Below the pieces are notes generated by a model. The model searched no databases. It saw nothing but the letters and a program-made list of their open reading frames with translations, and was not told the origin of the DNA. A program made the position numbers and the translations under genes. Below, one piece after another: positions 20,060-30,571 of a DNA stretch of 32,056 nucleotides. The DNA is taken from NCBI RefSeq assembly GCF_002733835.1, contig NZ_NVWY01000046.1:1-32056 (forward strand), given 5' to 3'. Position 1 is the stretch's first letter. Each line of letters opens with the position of its first letter. The DNA is from Alcanivorax sp. (GTDB taxonomy: Bacteria > Pseudomonadota > Gammaproteobacteria > Pseudomonadales > Alcanivoracaceae).

Positions 20060-23000
20060 TAATACTCCATCCGCACCGCGTCTTCACCAAAGCGGACGCG
20101 CAGCTCTTCCACCAGTGACTCGTGGGGGCTGATTTTCCATTCATCGCCCAGCCAGAAACTGGCAGCCGCAATGTTGTGGTCCAGATCCAGCAGCACCGGG
20201 GTGTTGCCCCCCTGGTAAGGCGACAGCATCTGCTGGAGCTGCTGGGGCAAATCGTCCGCCACCGGCACCGCCACCCGCAAACGGCGAGCAAAGGTTTCCC
20301 GGGCCTGACGCATATCCATGATTTCATCGGCGACCAGATTAAAGCCGCCGGTGTATTCGTCGTTACGGACGCCGCCCTTGAAGATCAGCAGGGTATCTTT
20401 CTGCACCAGCTCGCCGAATTCAGCGAAGGTTTTGCCGAATACAGACACTTCCACCCGCCCGGTCTTGTCATCCAGGGTAATGAACGCCATGCGATCGCCA
20501 CTGCGTTTGCTACGGGTAATACGCAACGCCACCACCAGCCCGGCGATGGTGGCGGCCTCCCCTTTCCCGGTGGGCTGCAGGGAATTGATTCGGGCGGTAA
20601 CGAACTGCCGCACTTCTTTTTCATACTGGTCGATGGGGTGGCCGGTCAAAAACAGGCCCAGGGTGTCACGCTCGCCATTAAGACGGGTCTCATCGTTCCA
20701 GGCGCGGGCCGGCTTCCATTCCACCGCCGTGGCCGGGCTGTCATCCACGGCCCCGAACATATCCATGATGCCGGCCGCTTCGTTGCGGGCATCCTGATCT
20801 GCAGCAGCAATGGCGTCCGGCAAGGTGGCCAGCAACTGCGCGCGGTCGTGGAAACTGCTTTTCGGCCCCAGCTTGTCCAGTACCCCGGCGCGCACCATGG
20901 CTTCCAGGGAACGACGGTTGATTTTTTTCAGGTCAATGCGGCGACAAAAATCAAACAGGTCCTTGAACTCACCGCCATCTGCCCGCGCCGATACGATGGC
21001 ATCGATGGGACCTTCACCCAGCCCCTTGATGGCCCCCAACCCATAAACAATGTCGCCCTCCGGGTTCACGGTGAAGCGGTAGCCACAGGAATTCACATCC
21101 GGCGGCAATACCTGCAAACCCATGGTTTTGCATTCATCAATGAAGGTCACCACCTTGTCGGTGTTCTGCATATCGGCAGAAATGGTGGCCGCCATGAATT
21201 CCGCCGGGTAGTGAACCTTGAGCCAGGCAGTTTGGTAAGCGACAAGCGCATAGGCCGCAGAGTGGGATTTGTTGAACCCGTAGCCTGCGAACTTTTCCAC
21301 CAGGTCGAAGATCTTCATGGCCAGGTCCGGGTCAACGCCCTTTCCTTTCGCCCCTTCTTCGAAGATCGCCCGCTGCTTGGCCATTTCTTCAGGCTTTTTC
21401 TTGCCCATGGCCCGGCGCAGCATGTCAGCGCCGCCCAGCGTGTAGCCGGCCAGCTCCTGGGCAATCTGCATCACCTGCTCCTGATACAGGATAACCCCGT
21501 AGGAGGGTTTCAGGATCGGCTCCAGCCACTCGTGCTGGTACTGCGGATCCGGGTAGGCCAGCGGTTCGCGACCGTGCTTACGGTTCACGAAGTTATCAAC
21601 CATGCCGGATTCCAGCGGCCCCGGACGATACAGGGCCACCAGCGCGATAATATCTTCGAATACGTCGGGCTGGAGTTTTTTGATCAGCTCCTTCATGCCC
21701 TGACTTTCCAGCTGGAACACCGCCGTGGTGTCGCCCCGCTTGAGCAGGTCAAAACTGGGGCCGTCGTCCAGCGGAATGTGGTCAATAACCAGATCGTCCA
21801 GCCCTTCACGGCCGCGCTTCACGTTGGCGGCTTTTACGGCCCAATCAATGATGGTCAGGGTTTTCAGACCAAGGAAGTCAAACTTCACCAGGCCGGCGGA
21901 TTCCACATCATCCTTGTCGTACTGGGTAACCAGGTTGGTACCGTCTTCTTCACAGTACAGCGGCGCGAAGTCCGTCAGCTTGCCCGGCGCGATTACCACG
22001 CCCCCGGCGTGCTTGCCCACGTTCCGGGTCAGGCCTTCCAGTTTGAAGGCCATTTCCATGATTTCGTTGGCTGCGTCCTTGTCGGAATTTTCATCGCTTT
22101 CCAGGAATTCGCGCAGGGTTTCTTCCTGCTCCAGAGCCTTGGTCAGCGTCATGCCCGGAATGCCCGGGATCATCTTGGACAAGCGATCAGCCAGGCCGTA
22201 GGGCTTGCCCTGCACCCGCGCCACGTCGCGCACCACCGCCTTGGCGGCCATGGTGCCGAAGGTGATGATCTGGCTCACCGCATCACGGCCGTACTTGTCC
22301 GCCACGTAGTTGATTACGCGGTCGCGTTTTTCCATGCAGAAGTCGACGTCAAAGTCGGGCATGGAGACCCGTTCCGGGTTAAGGAAACGTTCGAACAGCA
22401 AGTCGTAGCCGATGGGATCCAGGTCGGTAATCTTCATGGCATAGGCCACCAGGGAACCGGCACCGGACCCCCGGCCCGGGCCTACCGGCACTTCGTTGTC
22501 CTTGCCCCACTGAATAAAGTCGGCAACGATCAGGAAGTAACCGGGGAACCCCATCTGGTTGATGATATCCAGCTCGAAGGTCAGCCGATCATCATAATCT
22601 TTGCGCTTTACCGCATACTCGGGGTCATTCACATCCAGCAGCGTTTTGAGGCGCTCTTCCAGCCCATCGCGGGAGACTTTTTCAAAATACTGCTCGATGG
22701 TCATGCCTTCCGGAATCGGGAAGTCCGGCAGGAAGTTTTCCCCCAAGCGAATGTCCAAAGTACAGCGGCGGGCGATCTCAACCGTATTCGCAAGCGCTTC
22801 GGGCAGATCAGAAAACAGCGCCGCCATTTCATCGGCGGATTTCAGATACTGCTCTTCGGAGTATTTCTTCGGCCGACGCGGATCATCCAGAGTGTTGCCA
22901 TCATGGATACACACCCGGGATTCATGGGCTTCGAAATCTTCCCGGCGCAGAAAGCGCACATCGTTGGTCGCCACCACCGGCAATCCCAGTTGCCCCGCCA

Positions 23001-23559
23001 GTGCAACGCTGGCATGCAGGCAATCTTCGTCGCCCGGGCGCGAGGTACGCTGCACTTCCAGATAGAAGCGGTCGCCATACACAGAGGCAAGCCAGCTCGC
23101 ATATTGCTGCGCCAGCTCGTGCTTTTCCGCCAGTAGCAGTTGCCCCACTTCGCCCTGAGAGGCCGCTGAAAGCACGATCAGGCCTTCGTGAAGCTCTGCC
23201 ACCCATTCCGGCTTCACCAGCGCCCGGCCCCGGTCCTGGTTAGTCTGCCAGGCGCGGCTGATAAGCAAGGTCAGATTCTGGTAGCCCACTTCGTTGAGCA
23301 CCAGAAACGACAGGCAAGCGGGCTCCTCTATGTGTGTGCCCTGCACCCACAGGTCCGCGCCCATCAGCGGCTTGATCCCCGCATTCATGGCATTCTGATA
23401 AAACTTGATCAGCGCAAACAGGTTCGAATCGTCGGTGACCGCCACCGCCGGGATCCGGTCATTCACGCAGGTCTTGATCAGTTCCTTGACCCGCACGACG
23501 CCATCGACCAACGAATAGTCAGTATGCAAGCGCAGGTGGACAAAACGGGGATCGCTCAA
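20059..23559 (-). CDS. dnaE: DNA polymerase III subunit alpha
   Basis: DnaE is the replicative polymerase. The 1166-residue product has an N-terminal PHP domain (HLRLHTDYS at 8-16), the palm with catalytic PDFDVDF (Asp404 and Asp406, E. coli Asp401/403), [14 protein letters not shown] at 361-373, the beta-binding and HhH regions, and an OB-fold near 1000-1080. The start is TTG: it aligns exactly with the E. coli start (Met-Ser-Glu-Pro-Arg-Phe), overlaps the rnhB stop by 4 bases (TTGA) and has AAGGGA 8 bases upstream. Length is normal. It ends the rseP-to-dnaE block. Confidence 0.97.
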   Translation of the reverse strand: MSDPRFVHLRLHTDYSLVDGVVRVKELIKTCVNDRIPAVAVTDDSNLFALIKFYQNAMNAGIKPLMGADLWVQGTHIEEPACLSFLVLNEVGYQNLTLLISRAWQTNQDRGRALVKPEWVAELHEGLIVLSAASQGEVGQLLLAEKHELAQQYASWLASVYGDRFYLEVQRTSRPGDEDCLHASVALAGQLGLPVVATNDVRFLRREDFEAHESRVCIHDGNTLDDPRRPKKYSEEQYLKSADEMAALFSDLPEALANTVEIARRCTLDIRLGENFLPDFPIPEGMTIEQYFEKVSRDGLEERLKTLLDVNDPEYAVKRKDYDDRLTFELDIINQMGFPGYFLIVADFIQWGKDNEVPVGPGRGSGAGSLVAYAMKITDLDPIGYDLLFERFLNPERVSMPDFDVDFCMEKRDRVINYVADKYGRDAVSQIITFGTMAAKAVVRDVARVQGKPYGLADRLSKMIPGIPGMTLTKALEQEETLREFLESDENSDKDAANEIMEMAFKLEGLTRNVGKHAGGVVIAPGKLTDFAPLYCEEDGTNLVTQYDKDDVESAGLVKFDFLGLKTLTIIDWAVKAANVKRGREGLDDLVIDHIPLDDGPSFDLLKRGDTTAVFQLESQGMKELIKKLQPDVFEDIIALVALYRPGPLESGMVDNFVNRKHGREPLAYPDPQYQHEWLEPILKPSYGVILYQEQVMQIAQELAGYTLGGADMLRRAMGKKKPEEMAKQRAIFEEGAKGKGVDPDLAMKIFDLVEKFAGYGFNKSHSAAYALVAYQTAWLKVHYPAEFMAATISADMQNTDKVVTFIDECKTMGLQVLPPDVNSCGYRFTVNPEGDIVYGLGAIKGLGEGPIDAIVSARADGGEFKDLFDFCRRIDLKKINRRSLEAMVRAGVLDKLGPKSSFHDRAQLLATLPDAIAAADQDARNEAAGIMDMFGAVDDSPATAVEWKPARAWNDETRLNGERDTLGLFLTGHPIDQYEKEVRQFVTARINSLQPTGKGEAATIAGLVVALRITRSKRSGDRMAFITLDDKTGRVEVSVFGKTFAEFGELVQKDTLLIFKGGVRNDEYTGGFNLVADEIMDMRQARETFARRLRVAVPVADDLPQQLQQMLSPYQGGNTPVLLDLDHNIAAASFWLGDEWKISPHESLVEELRVRFGEDAVRMEY

Positions 23560-24218
23560 AACAGGTTCCCTTGTGCAATTGCGGTGGCGACCGGGCCAAA
23601 GGAGCGGCGATGCTCGGCCAGGGCGCCATGTTGTTCCAGGGCCGCCATGTGTACCGCTGTCGGGTAGCCTTTGTGGCGGTCGAAGCCATATTGGGGGTAG
23701 CGTTCGTGGAGCGCATGCATTTCACGATCTCGCGCCACTTTGGCCAGAATCGAAGCGGCAGAAATGGCCGGTACGCGCCCATCCCCTTTTACCACCGCCT
23801 CCGCCGGGCAGGGCAACGCCGGTACCCGATTGCCATCAATGAGCACCGCCTGCGCCACCAGGGGTAACGCTTCCACGGCTCGCTGCATCGCCAGCATGGT
23901 GGCATGCAGAATATTCAGTTCGTCGATTTCAGCCGGCTCAGCCCGCCCCAGCGCCCAACCCAGAGCATGAGATTTGATCTCAGATTCCAGCGCCAAGCGT
24001 TTCTTTTCACTGATTTTTTTGGAGTCAGCCAGGCCCATTATGGGGTGTTGCGGATCCAGGACAACCGCCGCGGTTACCACCGCACCGACCAAAGGGCCAC
24101 GGCCCACTTCGTCAACGCCCGCCACATGCATGCCGGGCTGCCAGAGAAAGGCAGAAGGAATAAAGGGATCTGCCAGGGCATACTCGGCAAAGGGGTCACG
24201 CTGCTGCGTTTGTGCCAT
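23556..24218 (-). CDS. rnhB: Ribonuclease HII
   Basis: RNase HII cuts at single ribonucleotides misincorporated in DNA and at RNA-DNA junctions. The 220-residue product has the [14 protein letters not shown] signature (Asp36, Glu37), [21 protein letters not shown] and the [12 protein letters not shown] segment, giving the usual acidic metal site. There is a 22-residue N-terminal extension before the catalytic fold, a little longer than in E. coli. Its ATG overlaps the lpxB stop by one base (TGATG); its stop overlaps the dnaE TTG. The lpxB-rnhB-dnaE order is strongly conserved in gammaproteobacteria. Confidence 0.96.
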   Translation of the reverse strand: MAQTQQRDPFAEYALADPFIPSAFLWQPGMHVAGVDEVGRGPLVGAVVTAAVVLDPQHPIMGLADSKKISEKKRLALESEIKSHALGWALGRAEPAEIDELNILHATMLAMQRAVEALPLVAQAVLIDGNRVPALPCPAEAVVKGDGRVPAISAASILAKVARDREMHALHERYPQYGFDRHKGYPTAVHMAALEQHGALAEHRRSFGPVATAIAQGNLF

Positions 24219-25369
24219 CAGGCCTCCAGCAATTGGGCAACGGCCGCCGCCGCTTTCTCGCTGGCGCCACCGCGAAGCTGTTGATGTACGTCCTGGAAGC
24301 GAGCTTTCAGGGCCTGGGCCAGCTCAGGCTGATCGAACCAGCGGCGCACAGCAGTGACGATCGCATCCGTGGTCAGCGCTTCCTGAATCAGTTCTGGCAC
24401 CATTTCCTGCCGACATAACAGGTTCGGCAGTGATACGAATTCACTCTTTATCAAACGGCTGACGATGGCGTAGGTCACCGCCCCGACCCGATAGCCTACC
24501 ACCATGGGTTTGGTCAGCAACAAACCTTCCAGGGTAGCAGTGCCGGATGCCATGAGCACCACATCAGCGGCGGCCATTACCGTACGGCTCTGGCCATCCA
24601 CCAGCGACACAGGCAAATCAGGCTGGGCGTCCAGCAGTGCCTGGATTTGCTCACGGCGGGCATTATTGGCCGCAGGAATCACATAATGCAGCGCCGGATC
24701 CTGCTGATTCAGCACTACCATGGCCTCCAGAAAGGCGGGCATCAACTGCCCCACTTCCCCGCCCCTACTGCCCGGCAGCACGGCCAGAATGCGCGCTTGT
24801 GGATCCAGGCCCAGTGCCTTGCGAGCTCCCGGCACATCCGTCTCCAGGGGTATTCGGTCGGCCAGCGGGTGGCCCACAAAGGCCACCGGTACCTGATGCT
24901 GCTCATAGAACCGGGCTTCAAACGGCAACAGGGTCAGCATCAGATCAATGCTTTTCTTGATGCCCTTGATACGCCCCTGCCGCCAGGCCCAGACCGACGG
25001 GCTCACATAGTGCACGGTTTTCAGGCCGCGATCGTGGAGCCGACGCGCAATGGGCAAAGTGAAATCCGGGGAATCAATCCCGATGACTACATCCGGTTTC
25101 TGTTCCAGCAGAAAGCGGACCAGGGATTTACGCAGACGCAGCAACTCAGGCAGATGGGAAAGCACTTCGGTGATTCCCATCACCGACAGTTTTTCCATGG
25201 GGAACAAGCTGGTGAGCCCTGCCTGGGCCATCTCTTCGCCACCGACACCGATAAACCGGGCACCGGGATAACGGGCAGCAAGGGCCTGCATCAGACCCGC
25301 ACCAAGAATATCCCCGGAAGCTTCCCCGGCAATCAGTGCGACCAGCGGTGCGTCCTTGCGCTGTGCCAT
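24218..25369 (-). CDS. lpxB: Lipid-A-disaccharide synthase
   Basis: LpxB joins UDP-diacylglucosamine and lipid X to form the lipid A disaccharide at the inner face of the inner membrane. The 383-residue product has the N-terminal [16 protein letters not shown] motif, [48 protein letters not shown] and the C-terminal [14 protein letters not shown]-binding motif. It begins one base after the lpxA stop, so the two lipid A steps are translated together. Confidence 0.96.
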   Translation of the reverse strand: MAQRKDAPLVALIAGEASGDILGAGLMQALAARYPGARFIGVGGEEMAQAGLTSLFPMEKLSVMGITEVLSHLPELLRLRKSLVRFLLEQKPDVVIGIDSPDFTLPIARRLHDRGLKTVHYVSPSVWAWRQGRIKGIKKSIDLMLTLLPFEARFYEQHQVPVAFVGHPLADRIPLETDVPGARKALGLDPQARILAVLPGSRGGEVGQLMPAFLEAMVVLNQQDPALHYVIPAANNARREQIQALLDAQPDLPVSLVDGQSRTVMAAADVVLMASGTATLEGLLLTKPMVVGYRVGAVTYAIVSRLIKSEFVSLPNLLCRQEMVPELIQEALTTDAIVTAVRRWFDQPELAQALKARFQDVHQQLRGGASEKAAAAVAQLLEA

Positions 25370-25370
25370 G

Positions 25371-26138
25371 TCAGCGGGTAATACCGCGCTCAGAGGCTTT
25401 CAGGGAATCGATGAAGATCTGCAGCGCATCCGACGGTTCCATGGCTTCCAGTTCGGCCAGCGCCTGTTCCAATGTGAGCCCCTGGCGGTAGACCACCTTA
25501 TAGGCCTTGCGCAGGCTGCTAACCACATCTTTGGACCAGCCACGACGGCGCATGCCCTCAAAGTTCATACTGCGGGCGCTGGCCGGGTTGCCGGACACCA
25601 TCACGTAAGCCGGAATATCTTTCAGCACCAGCGAACAGCCGGAGGTCATGGCGTAGGAGCCAATTTTGCAGAACTGGTGCACACCGGTCATGCCGCCGAG
25701 AATCACGCCATTGCCCACATGAGCATGGCCCGCCACCGAGGCATTGTTGGCAAAAATACAGTCATCGCCAATCATGCAGTCATGCGCCACATGCACATAG
25801 GCCATCAGCAAGTTACGACTACCGATTTTAGTCAGGGAATTGTCCTGAATGGTACCGCGATGAATGGTGACCGATTCACGGATGACATTGTCGTCGCCAA
25901 TTTCCAGACGAGTCGGTTCCCCGTTGTACTTCTTGTCCTGGCAGTCCTCGCCGACGGACGCGAACTGGAAGATGTGGTTATTGCGACCAATGGTGGTCGG
26001 CCCTTTGATGACAACATGGGACGCCACTACGGTACCCGCACCGATTTTCACGTCGGGGCCAATAATGGAGTACGGACCCACCTGCACATCCTCTGCAAGC
26101 TCCGCGGCCGGATCAATAAGGGCGGTCGGATGAATCAT
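25371..26138 (-). CDS. lpxA: UDP-N-acetylglucosamine O-acyltransferase
   Basis: LpxA adds a 3-hydroxyacyl chain from ACP to UDP-GlcNAc, the first step of lipid A. The 255-residue product is a left-handed beta helix of hexapeptide repeats followed by a C-terminal helical part (RRRGWSKDVVSSLRKAY). Catalytic His119 (E. coli His125) lies in HVAHD. Gly167 sits where E. coli has Gly173, the chain-length ruler; a bulky residue there selects C10 in Pseudomonas, so a longer acyl chain is predicted. A 73-base spacer with a hairpin separates it from fabZ; the region before the ATG lacks a clear ribosome site. Confidence 0.96.
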   Translation of the reverse strand: MIHPTALIDPAAELAEDVQVGPYSIIGPDVKIGAGTVVASHVVIKGPTTIGRNNHIFQFASVGEDCQDKKYNGEPTRLEIGDDNVIRESVTIHRGTIQDNSLTKIGSRNLLMAYVHVAHDCMIGDDCIFANNASVAGHAHVGNGVILGGMTGVHQFCKIGSYAMTSGCSLVLKDIPAYVMVSGNPASARSMNFEGMRRRGWSKDVVSSLRKAYKVVYRQGLTLEQALAELEAMEPSDALQIFIDSLKASERGITR

Positions 26139-26178
26139 GGACTAGTCACTTTTATTTTGATGATGGTGGCAGGCAGTA

Positions 26179-26201
26179 TACGCCAGCCTCGCACTGGCGT
26201 A
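26179..26201 (-). other. Hairpin in the fabZ-lpxA spacer
   Basis: TACGCCAG (26179-26186) and CTGGCGTA (26194-26201) form a perfect 8-bp stem with a 7-base loop, about 11 bases after the fabZ stop and 40 before the lpxA ATG. There is no T-run after it on the minus strand, so it is more likely an mRNA stability or processing element than a terminator. Confidence 0.5.
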
Positions 26202-26211
26202 CGGCTGGGGA

Positions 26212-26652
26212 TCAGACTTTTTGCTCAGCAACCAGCATTTCTGCGCTGGCAACCGTTTTCCCATCTACCTGCGCCTCACAGGTGAATTTCAGAATATTGC
26301 GTTTTACCACCACATATTCAGCGAACAGGTGGAGAGTATCCCCCGGGATCACACGACGCTTGAAGCGCGCCTTGTCAGTCCCCACCAGCAGATAGATATA
26401 GCCGTCTGAGGGTTTTTTATTTTCCGTCACAAAACCCAGAATGCCTGCAGCCTGCGCCATCGCTTCGATGATCAATACGCCGGGCATGATGGGCTCGTCA
26501 GGAAAATGGCCATTGAAGAACGGCTCGTTGATCGTCACGTTTTTCAACGCTTCAATCCGCTTCCCGGGCTCGAGATTCAACACCCGGTCAATCAACAAAA
26601 AAGGGTAACGATGGGGCAGGTATTCCCTGACCGCTTGAATATCCATCATCAT
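26212..26652 (-). CDS. fabZ: 3-hydroxyacyl-[ACP] dehydratase FabZ
   Basis: FabZ dehydrates 3-hydroxyacyl-ACP in fatty acid elongation and competes with LpxA and LpxD for the same 3-hydroxy substrates, hence its place between them. The hot-dog fold protein has [13 protein letters not shown] near the N-terminus and the catalytic His and Glu in [20 protein letters not shown]. Three consecutive ATGs (26652, 26649, 26646) follow a possible GTG at 26661; GGAA 5 bases ahead of the first ATG, or 8 ahead of the second, supports a start at one of these. Length 144-149 residues is typical. Confidence 0.96.
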   Translation of the reverse strand: MMMDIQAVREYLPHRYPFLLIDRVLNLEPGKRIEALKNVTINEPFFNGHFPDEPIMPGVLIIEAMAQAAGILGFVTENKKPSDGYIYLLVGTDKARFKRRVIPGDTLHLFAEYVVVKRNILKFTCEAQVDGKTVASAEMLVAEQKV

Positions 26653-26689
26653 GTGTTCCACACAGGCAAGTACCGCAAATCGCGGATAA

Positions 26690-27700
26690 TTAGTCGCTTA
26701 AACGCTCAAGCTTGCGCACACGGCGGGCCAGATCATCCAGATTCCGGAAACGCGCCACGTTCCTACGATAGCGGGATTGGCTATCCACGGGCAACGCAGA
26801 ACCATAGGTACCCGGTTCCTTGATAGAGCTGGAGACCAGTGACATGGCCAGAATTTGCACCTTGTCACACACCTCGATGTGACCAGCGATACCGGCCGCT
26901 CCACCAATCAGGCAGAAGGAACCGATTTTGGCTGAACCAGCGATGCCAGCTTTCCCGGCGATAGCGGTATGATCACCAATGACAACGTTGTGCGCGACCT
27001 GGATCTGATTGTCCAGAATCACGCCATTACCAATGATGGTATCTTCGATTGCCCCACGATCCACTGTGGTGCCAGCGCCAATTTCCACATCGGCACCGAT
27101 GGTGACGCCACCGACCTGGTGAAGCTTGGTCCAGCCCGCGCCATTAAAGGCGAAACCGAAACCATCGCCACCGATCACGCAATTGGCGTGTATGATAGTG
27201 CGCGGACCCAGTGTGACACCATGGTAAATTGTAACATTTGGCCAAATTCGACACTGATCCCCGATACGGGAACCTGCCCCCACCACGCTGTTCGCCATGA
27301 TGACAGCACCCTCTCCCACCGTCACATCCGCTTCCACCACCACGTTCGGGCCAATAGAGGCGGAATCAGCAATCTGTGCCGCTGCATCAACCACAGCAGC
27401 AGGATGCACACCCGCCTGCGGTTGTGGTGCAACCTCAAAAAACGCACTGGCTTTGGCAAACGCGAGGTACGGATCTTTAACGATCAAGGCCGCAACCGGG
27501 CAATATTCCCGCTGAGACTCAGGGATCAGCACCGCCCCCGCGCCGGTCTGTTCCAAAAACGACCGATAACGAGGGTTGGCAAGAAAGGTAAGCTGGCTGG
27601 GTGACGCGGACTGGATCGTGCCCAGACCATCGACTACGTGGCTGGCCTCTCCGACCAGCTCCGCACCCAGCTTTTCTGCAAGTTCTCCGAGGGTCAGCAT
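26690..27700 (-). CDS. lpxD: UDP-3-O-(3-hydroxyacyl)glucosamine N-acyltransferase
   Basis: LpxD adds the second (N-linked) hydroxyacyl chain to UDP-acyl-glucosamine. The 336-residue trimeric enzyme has an N-terminal uridine-binding domain ([13 protein letters not shown]), a long hexapeptide left-handed beta helix with [14 protein letters not shown] and [22 protein letters not shown] (catalytic His region), and a C-terminal helix ([21 protein letters not shown]). Its ATG overlaps the skp stop by one base (TAATG). Confidence 0.96.
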   Translation of the reverse strand: MLTLGELAEKLGAELVGEASHVVDGLGTIQSASPSQLTFLANPRYRSFLEQTGAGAVLIPESQREYCPVAALIVKDPYLAFAKASAFFEVAPQPQAGVHPAAVVDAAAQIADSASIGPNVVVEADVTVGEGAVIMANSVVGAGSRIGDQCRIWPNVTIYHGVTLGPRTIIHANCVIGGDGFGFAFNGAGWTKLHQVGGVTIGADVEIGAGTTVDRGAIEDTIIGNGVILDNQIQVAHNVVIGDHTAIAGKAGIAGSAKIGSFCLIGGAAGIAGHIEVCDKVQILAMSLVSSSIKEPGTYGSALPVDSQSRYRRNVARFRNLDDLARRVRKLERLSD

Positions 27701-28197
27701 TATTTCATGCTGTTCAGTTGTTTGCCCACAGCCTCGGTAATGTCCAGGTCAGGCTTGGTGTACATCACCGCCTGGGCATTGAGAACCACATCCAGCTTTT
27801 CACGCTTGGCCACGGCTTCCATGGCGGTTTTCAGTTTCGGCTGCATTTCTTCCAGAATGTCACGCTGCGCTTCGTTGGCACGCTTTTGCAGCTTGCGCTG
27901 CAGGCTCTGGATTTCGATCATTTTCTGCTGACCTTGCGTCTTCAACGTGTCTTGCTGATCCGCTGACATGGTCATGGCTTCTTTTTGCAATTTTTGCTGC
28001 AGTTTCTGCACATCATTCTGCAGAGCGTTGAGCTTTTGCTCATCGGCAGACAGTTCATTTTCCAGGGATGACATTTTTGCTTTCACGTTATCCGACGATT
28101 GCAATGCAGCAATCGGATCGAGAACCCCAACGGAGGCATCAGCCATGCCCAGTGAAGGCAGAATAAGTGTCAGTGCTACCAGTGTTTTTTTCATCAT
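27700..28197 (-). CDS. skp: Periplasmic chaperone Skp/OmpH
   Basis: Skp holds unfolded outer-membrane proteins in the periplasm for delivery to BamA. The 165-residue product has a Sec signal peptide (MMKKTLVALTLILPSLGMADA), then the family opening SVGVLDPIAALQSSD and a long Gln/Lys-rich coiled coil (about residues 40-120) forming the tentacles. AGGAG lies 7 bases before the first ATG. It sits 10 bases after bamA, in the usual bamA-skp-lpxD order. Confidence 0.93.
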   Translation of the reverse strand: MMKKTLVALTLILPSLGMADASVGVLDPIAALQSSDNVKAKMSSLENELSADEQKLNALQNDVQKLQQKLQKEAMTMSADQQDTLKTQGQQKMIEIQSLQRKLQKRANEAQRDILEEMQPKLKTAMEAVAKREKLDVVLNAQAVMYTKPDLDITEAVGKQLNSMK

Positions 28198-28207
28198 TAT
28201 TAAACTC

Positions 28208-30571
28208 CTAAAAAGTCTGTCCCAGAGAAAATTGGAATACTTCCGTGTCGTCGCCTGGCTGGTCGTTCAGCGCCTTGGCGAGGTTGAAGCTGAGCGGCCC
28301 GATGGCCGTCAACCAGGTCAGCCCGATACCGGCAGAGGTACGAATATCCTGTGGCTCAAAGTCCGCAAAAATATCATCCCGCTCGGTTTCAAACACGTTC
28401 CCCGCATCCACGAACAGGAAGGTTCTCACGCTTCGTGACTCCGGCGCAAAGGGCGTCGGGAAAATCAGCTCCATGCTCGCTTCTGTCAGGAAGTTGCCGC
28501 CGATGGGATCCGGGCTGGGATCCGTGGTGCCATTGAGGTAATAACTCAAGCCTTCAGAGCGTGGCCCCAGGGAGCGAGACTCGTAGCCACGCACGGAGCC
28601 GATACCGCCTGAATAATAGTTCTCGAAGAACGGCAGCACCGTGTCGTCGCCGTAGCCATCACCATAGGCCACATCAGCACGGGTGCGCAGCGTCCAGCGC
28701 TGGGTAATGGGGAAATATTTCTGCCCGGTCCAGTTCAGCTTGTAGAAGCCGTAATCGGACCCCGGCACCGCCACTTCAAAGCCAAGGGTACTCGACCAAC
28801 CGCGATCAGGCAGGATGCCCCGGTTCAGGGTGCTGGTCTGCAGTGAGGCATTGGCCTTGTATTCATTGAACTTGGTGCCCTCTTCGATCAGGAAGTTGGC
28901 AATATCCACGGCCACGAAATCACCGGTGGTAATGTCGGTTTTCTCGTAGGTGGCACCGAAGCTCAGACGGGAATATTCCGAGATGGGATAACCAAACGTC
29001 ACCGAGCCACCCAGACGATCCGCCGCATAGGAGGCCACCGTGGTTTCATCGAAATCAATTTCGGAATAGAACAGGCTGAAGCCCCGGCTTACCCCGTCCA
29101 AGGTGTAATACGGGTTGTAATGAGAAAAGCTGTAGGAATCACGGATGTCGGAGCGGCTCAGCGCAAAGGAGACCCGGTTACCACTACCGCGCCAGTTATT
29201 CTGGGTCACGTTGGCACCGAAGATAAAACCGGAAGCGTCGGAGAAACCCACGTTGGCACCGATGGAGCCGGAAGGCTGCTCTTCCACCTTGTAGTTCACA
29301 TCCACCAGATCATCCGCATTGGGCACCCGCGGCGTGTCCGCTTCTACCACACTGAAGTAACCCAGGCGCTGCAAACGTTGACGAGACAAGTCGACCAATG
29401 AGGTGTTTGCCGGCGCCTGTTCGAACTGACGCAGCTCACGGCGCAGCACTTCGTCGTCGGTCTTGGCGTTACCACTAAAGTTGATCCGGCGGACATAGAC
29501 CTTGCGGCCAGGATCCACATAGAAGGTCACGTCAACAGTGTGATCCTCGTCATTGGCATTATGCTCACGGCCGTTAACTTCCGCGAAAGTGTAACCTTCA
29601 TTGCCGAGACGGCGTTTGATCAGATCATTGGTATAGGTCACCAGTTGTTGGCTGAACACCTGCCCTTTCTTAACGATCAACAAGGGACGCAACTGTTCCT
29701 CTTCCACCACCAGGTCACCAGCCAGATTCACCTCATTGACGGTGTACTGTTCGCCTTCGGCAACATTCACGGTGATAAAGACACTACGACGATCCGGAGT
29801 GACTGACACCTGGGTCGATTCGATGGAAAAGTTGATATAACCACGATCCAGGTAATAGGAGCGCAGCCGCTCCAGGTCGCCACCCAGTTTTTCCCGGGAG
29901 TATTTGTCATCGCCTTTGATGAACGACCAGAAGCCGGAAGAATGCAGCTCAAAATCTTCCAGTAAGGTTTCATCGTCAAACAGCTGATTGCCTACGATGT
30001 TGATATTGCGAATTCTCGCGGCTTTACCTTCATAAATCTCGATCTTCAGAGCCACCCGGTTGCGCGGCAACGCCACCGATTCGGTCTTGATATCTGCCCC
30101 GTAGCGGCCCTGACTGACGTACTGGCGCTCCAGTTCGCCCGCAATCGCCTGCAAGGTAGAACGCTGGAACACTTCACCTTCAGCAAGCCCCGCCTCTGTC
30201 AGGCCCTTGCGCAGATTTTCTTCGTCAATGGATTTGTTACCAGACAGTTCGATGCGCGCAATACTTGGGCGCTCGGCAACAATTACCACCAGGTCATCAC
30301 CGTCACGGCCCAGCTGCACATCCTCAAAATTGCCGGTGGCAAAAAGGCGCTGAACTGCATCGACCACCTGATCACGGTTAACCGTGTCACCGGCCTGAAT
30401 CGGCAGGGAGGCGTAGACCCGCTCCACAGGCAGACGCTGGAGGCCTTCTACACGAATATCGTGGACCTTGAACGGTAGCTGTGTGTCCGCATTTAGCAGC
30501 GGTGCTGCCAACAGGCAAAAAACCGCTAGCAGGCCCTTCAGGGGGCTGCTCAGAATGTCCCCAAATCTCAT
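28208..30571 (-). CDS. bamA: Outer membrane protein assembly factor BamA
   Basis: BamA is the core of the machine that folds and inserts outer-membrane barrels. The 787-residue product has a signal peptide (cleavage near residue 28, LLNA-DTQ), five POTRA domains (the first opening FKVHDIRVEGLQRLP, the last ending near residue 420) and a 16-strand barrel. The loop 6 motif appears as GGIGSVRGYESRSLGPR and the chain ends in Phe, as barrel substrates do. Its ATG overlaps the rseP stop by 4 bases (ATGA). Confidence 0.97.
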   Translation of the reverse strand: MRFGDILSSPLKGLLAVFCLLAAPLLNADTQLPFKVHDIRVEGLQRLPVERVYASLPIQAGDTVNRDQVVDAVQRLFATGNFEDVQLGRDGDDLVVIVAERPSIARIELSGNKSIDEENLRKGLTEAGLAEGEVFQRSTLQAIAGELERQYVSQGRYGADIKTESVALPRNRVALKIEIYEGKAARIRNINIVGNQLFDDETLLEDFELHSSGFWSFIKGDDKYSREKLGGDLERLRSYYLDRGYINFSIESTQVSVTPDRRSVFITVNVAEGEQYTVNEVNLAGDLVVEEEQLRPLLIVKKGQVFSQQLVTYTNDLIKRRLGNEGYTFAEVNGREHNANDEDHTVDVTFYVDPGRKVYVRRINFSGNAKTDDEVLRRELRQFEQAPANTSLVDLSRQRLQRLGYFSVVEADTPRVPNADDLVDVNYKVEEQPSGSIGANVGFSDASGFIFGANVTQNNWRGSGNRVSFALSRSDIRDSYSFSHYNPYYTLDGVSRGFSLFYSEIDFDETTVASYAADRLGGSVTFGYPISEYSRLSFGATYEKTDITTGDFVAVDIANFLIEEGTKFNEYKANASLQTSTLNRGILPDRGWSSTLGFEVAVPGSDYGFYKLNWTGQKYFPITQRWTLRTRADVAYGDGYGDDTVLPFFENYYSGGIGSVRGYESRSLGPRSEGLSYYLNGTTDPSPDPIGGNFLTEASMELIFPTPFAPESRSVRTFLFVDAGNVFETERDDIFADFEPQDIRTSAGIGLTWLTAIGPLSFNLAKALNDQPGDDTEVFQFSLGQTF

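Noticed and set aside
20122..23136. A 1004-codon open frame on the plus strand, antisense to dnaE
   Set aside because: It mirrors dnaE codon by codon, has no recognisable motif and arises because third-position G/C bias removes stops on the opposite strand. Similar but shorter antisense frames lie opposite the GMC genes, fieF, pyrG and recQ.
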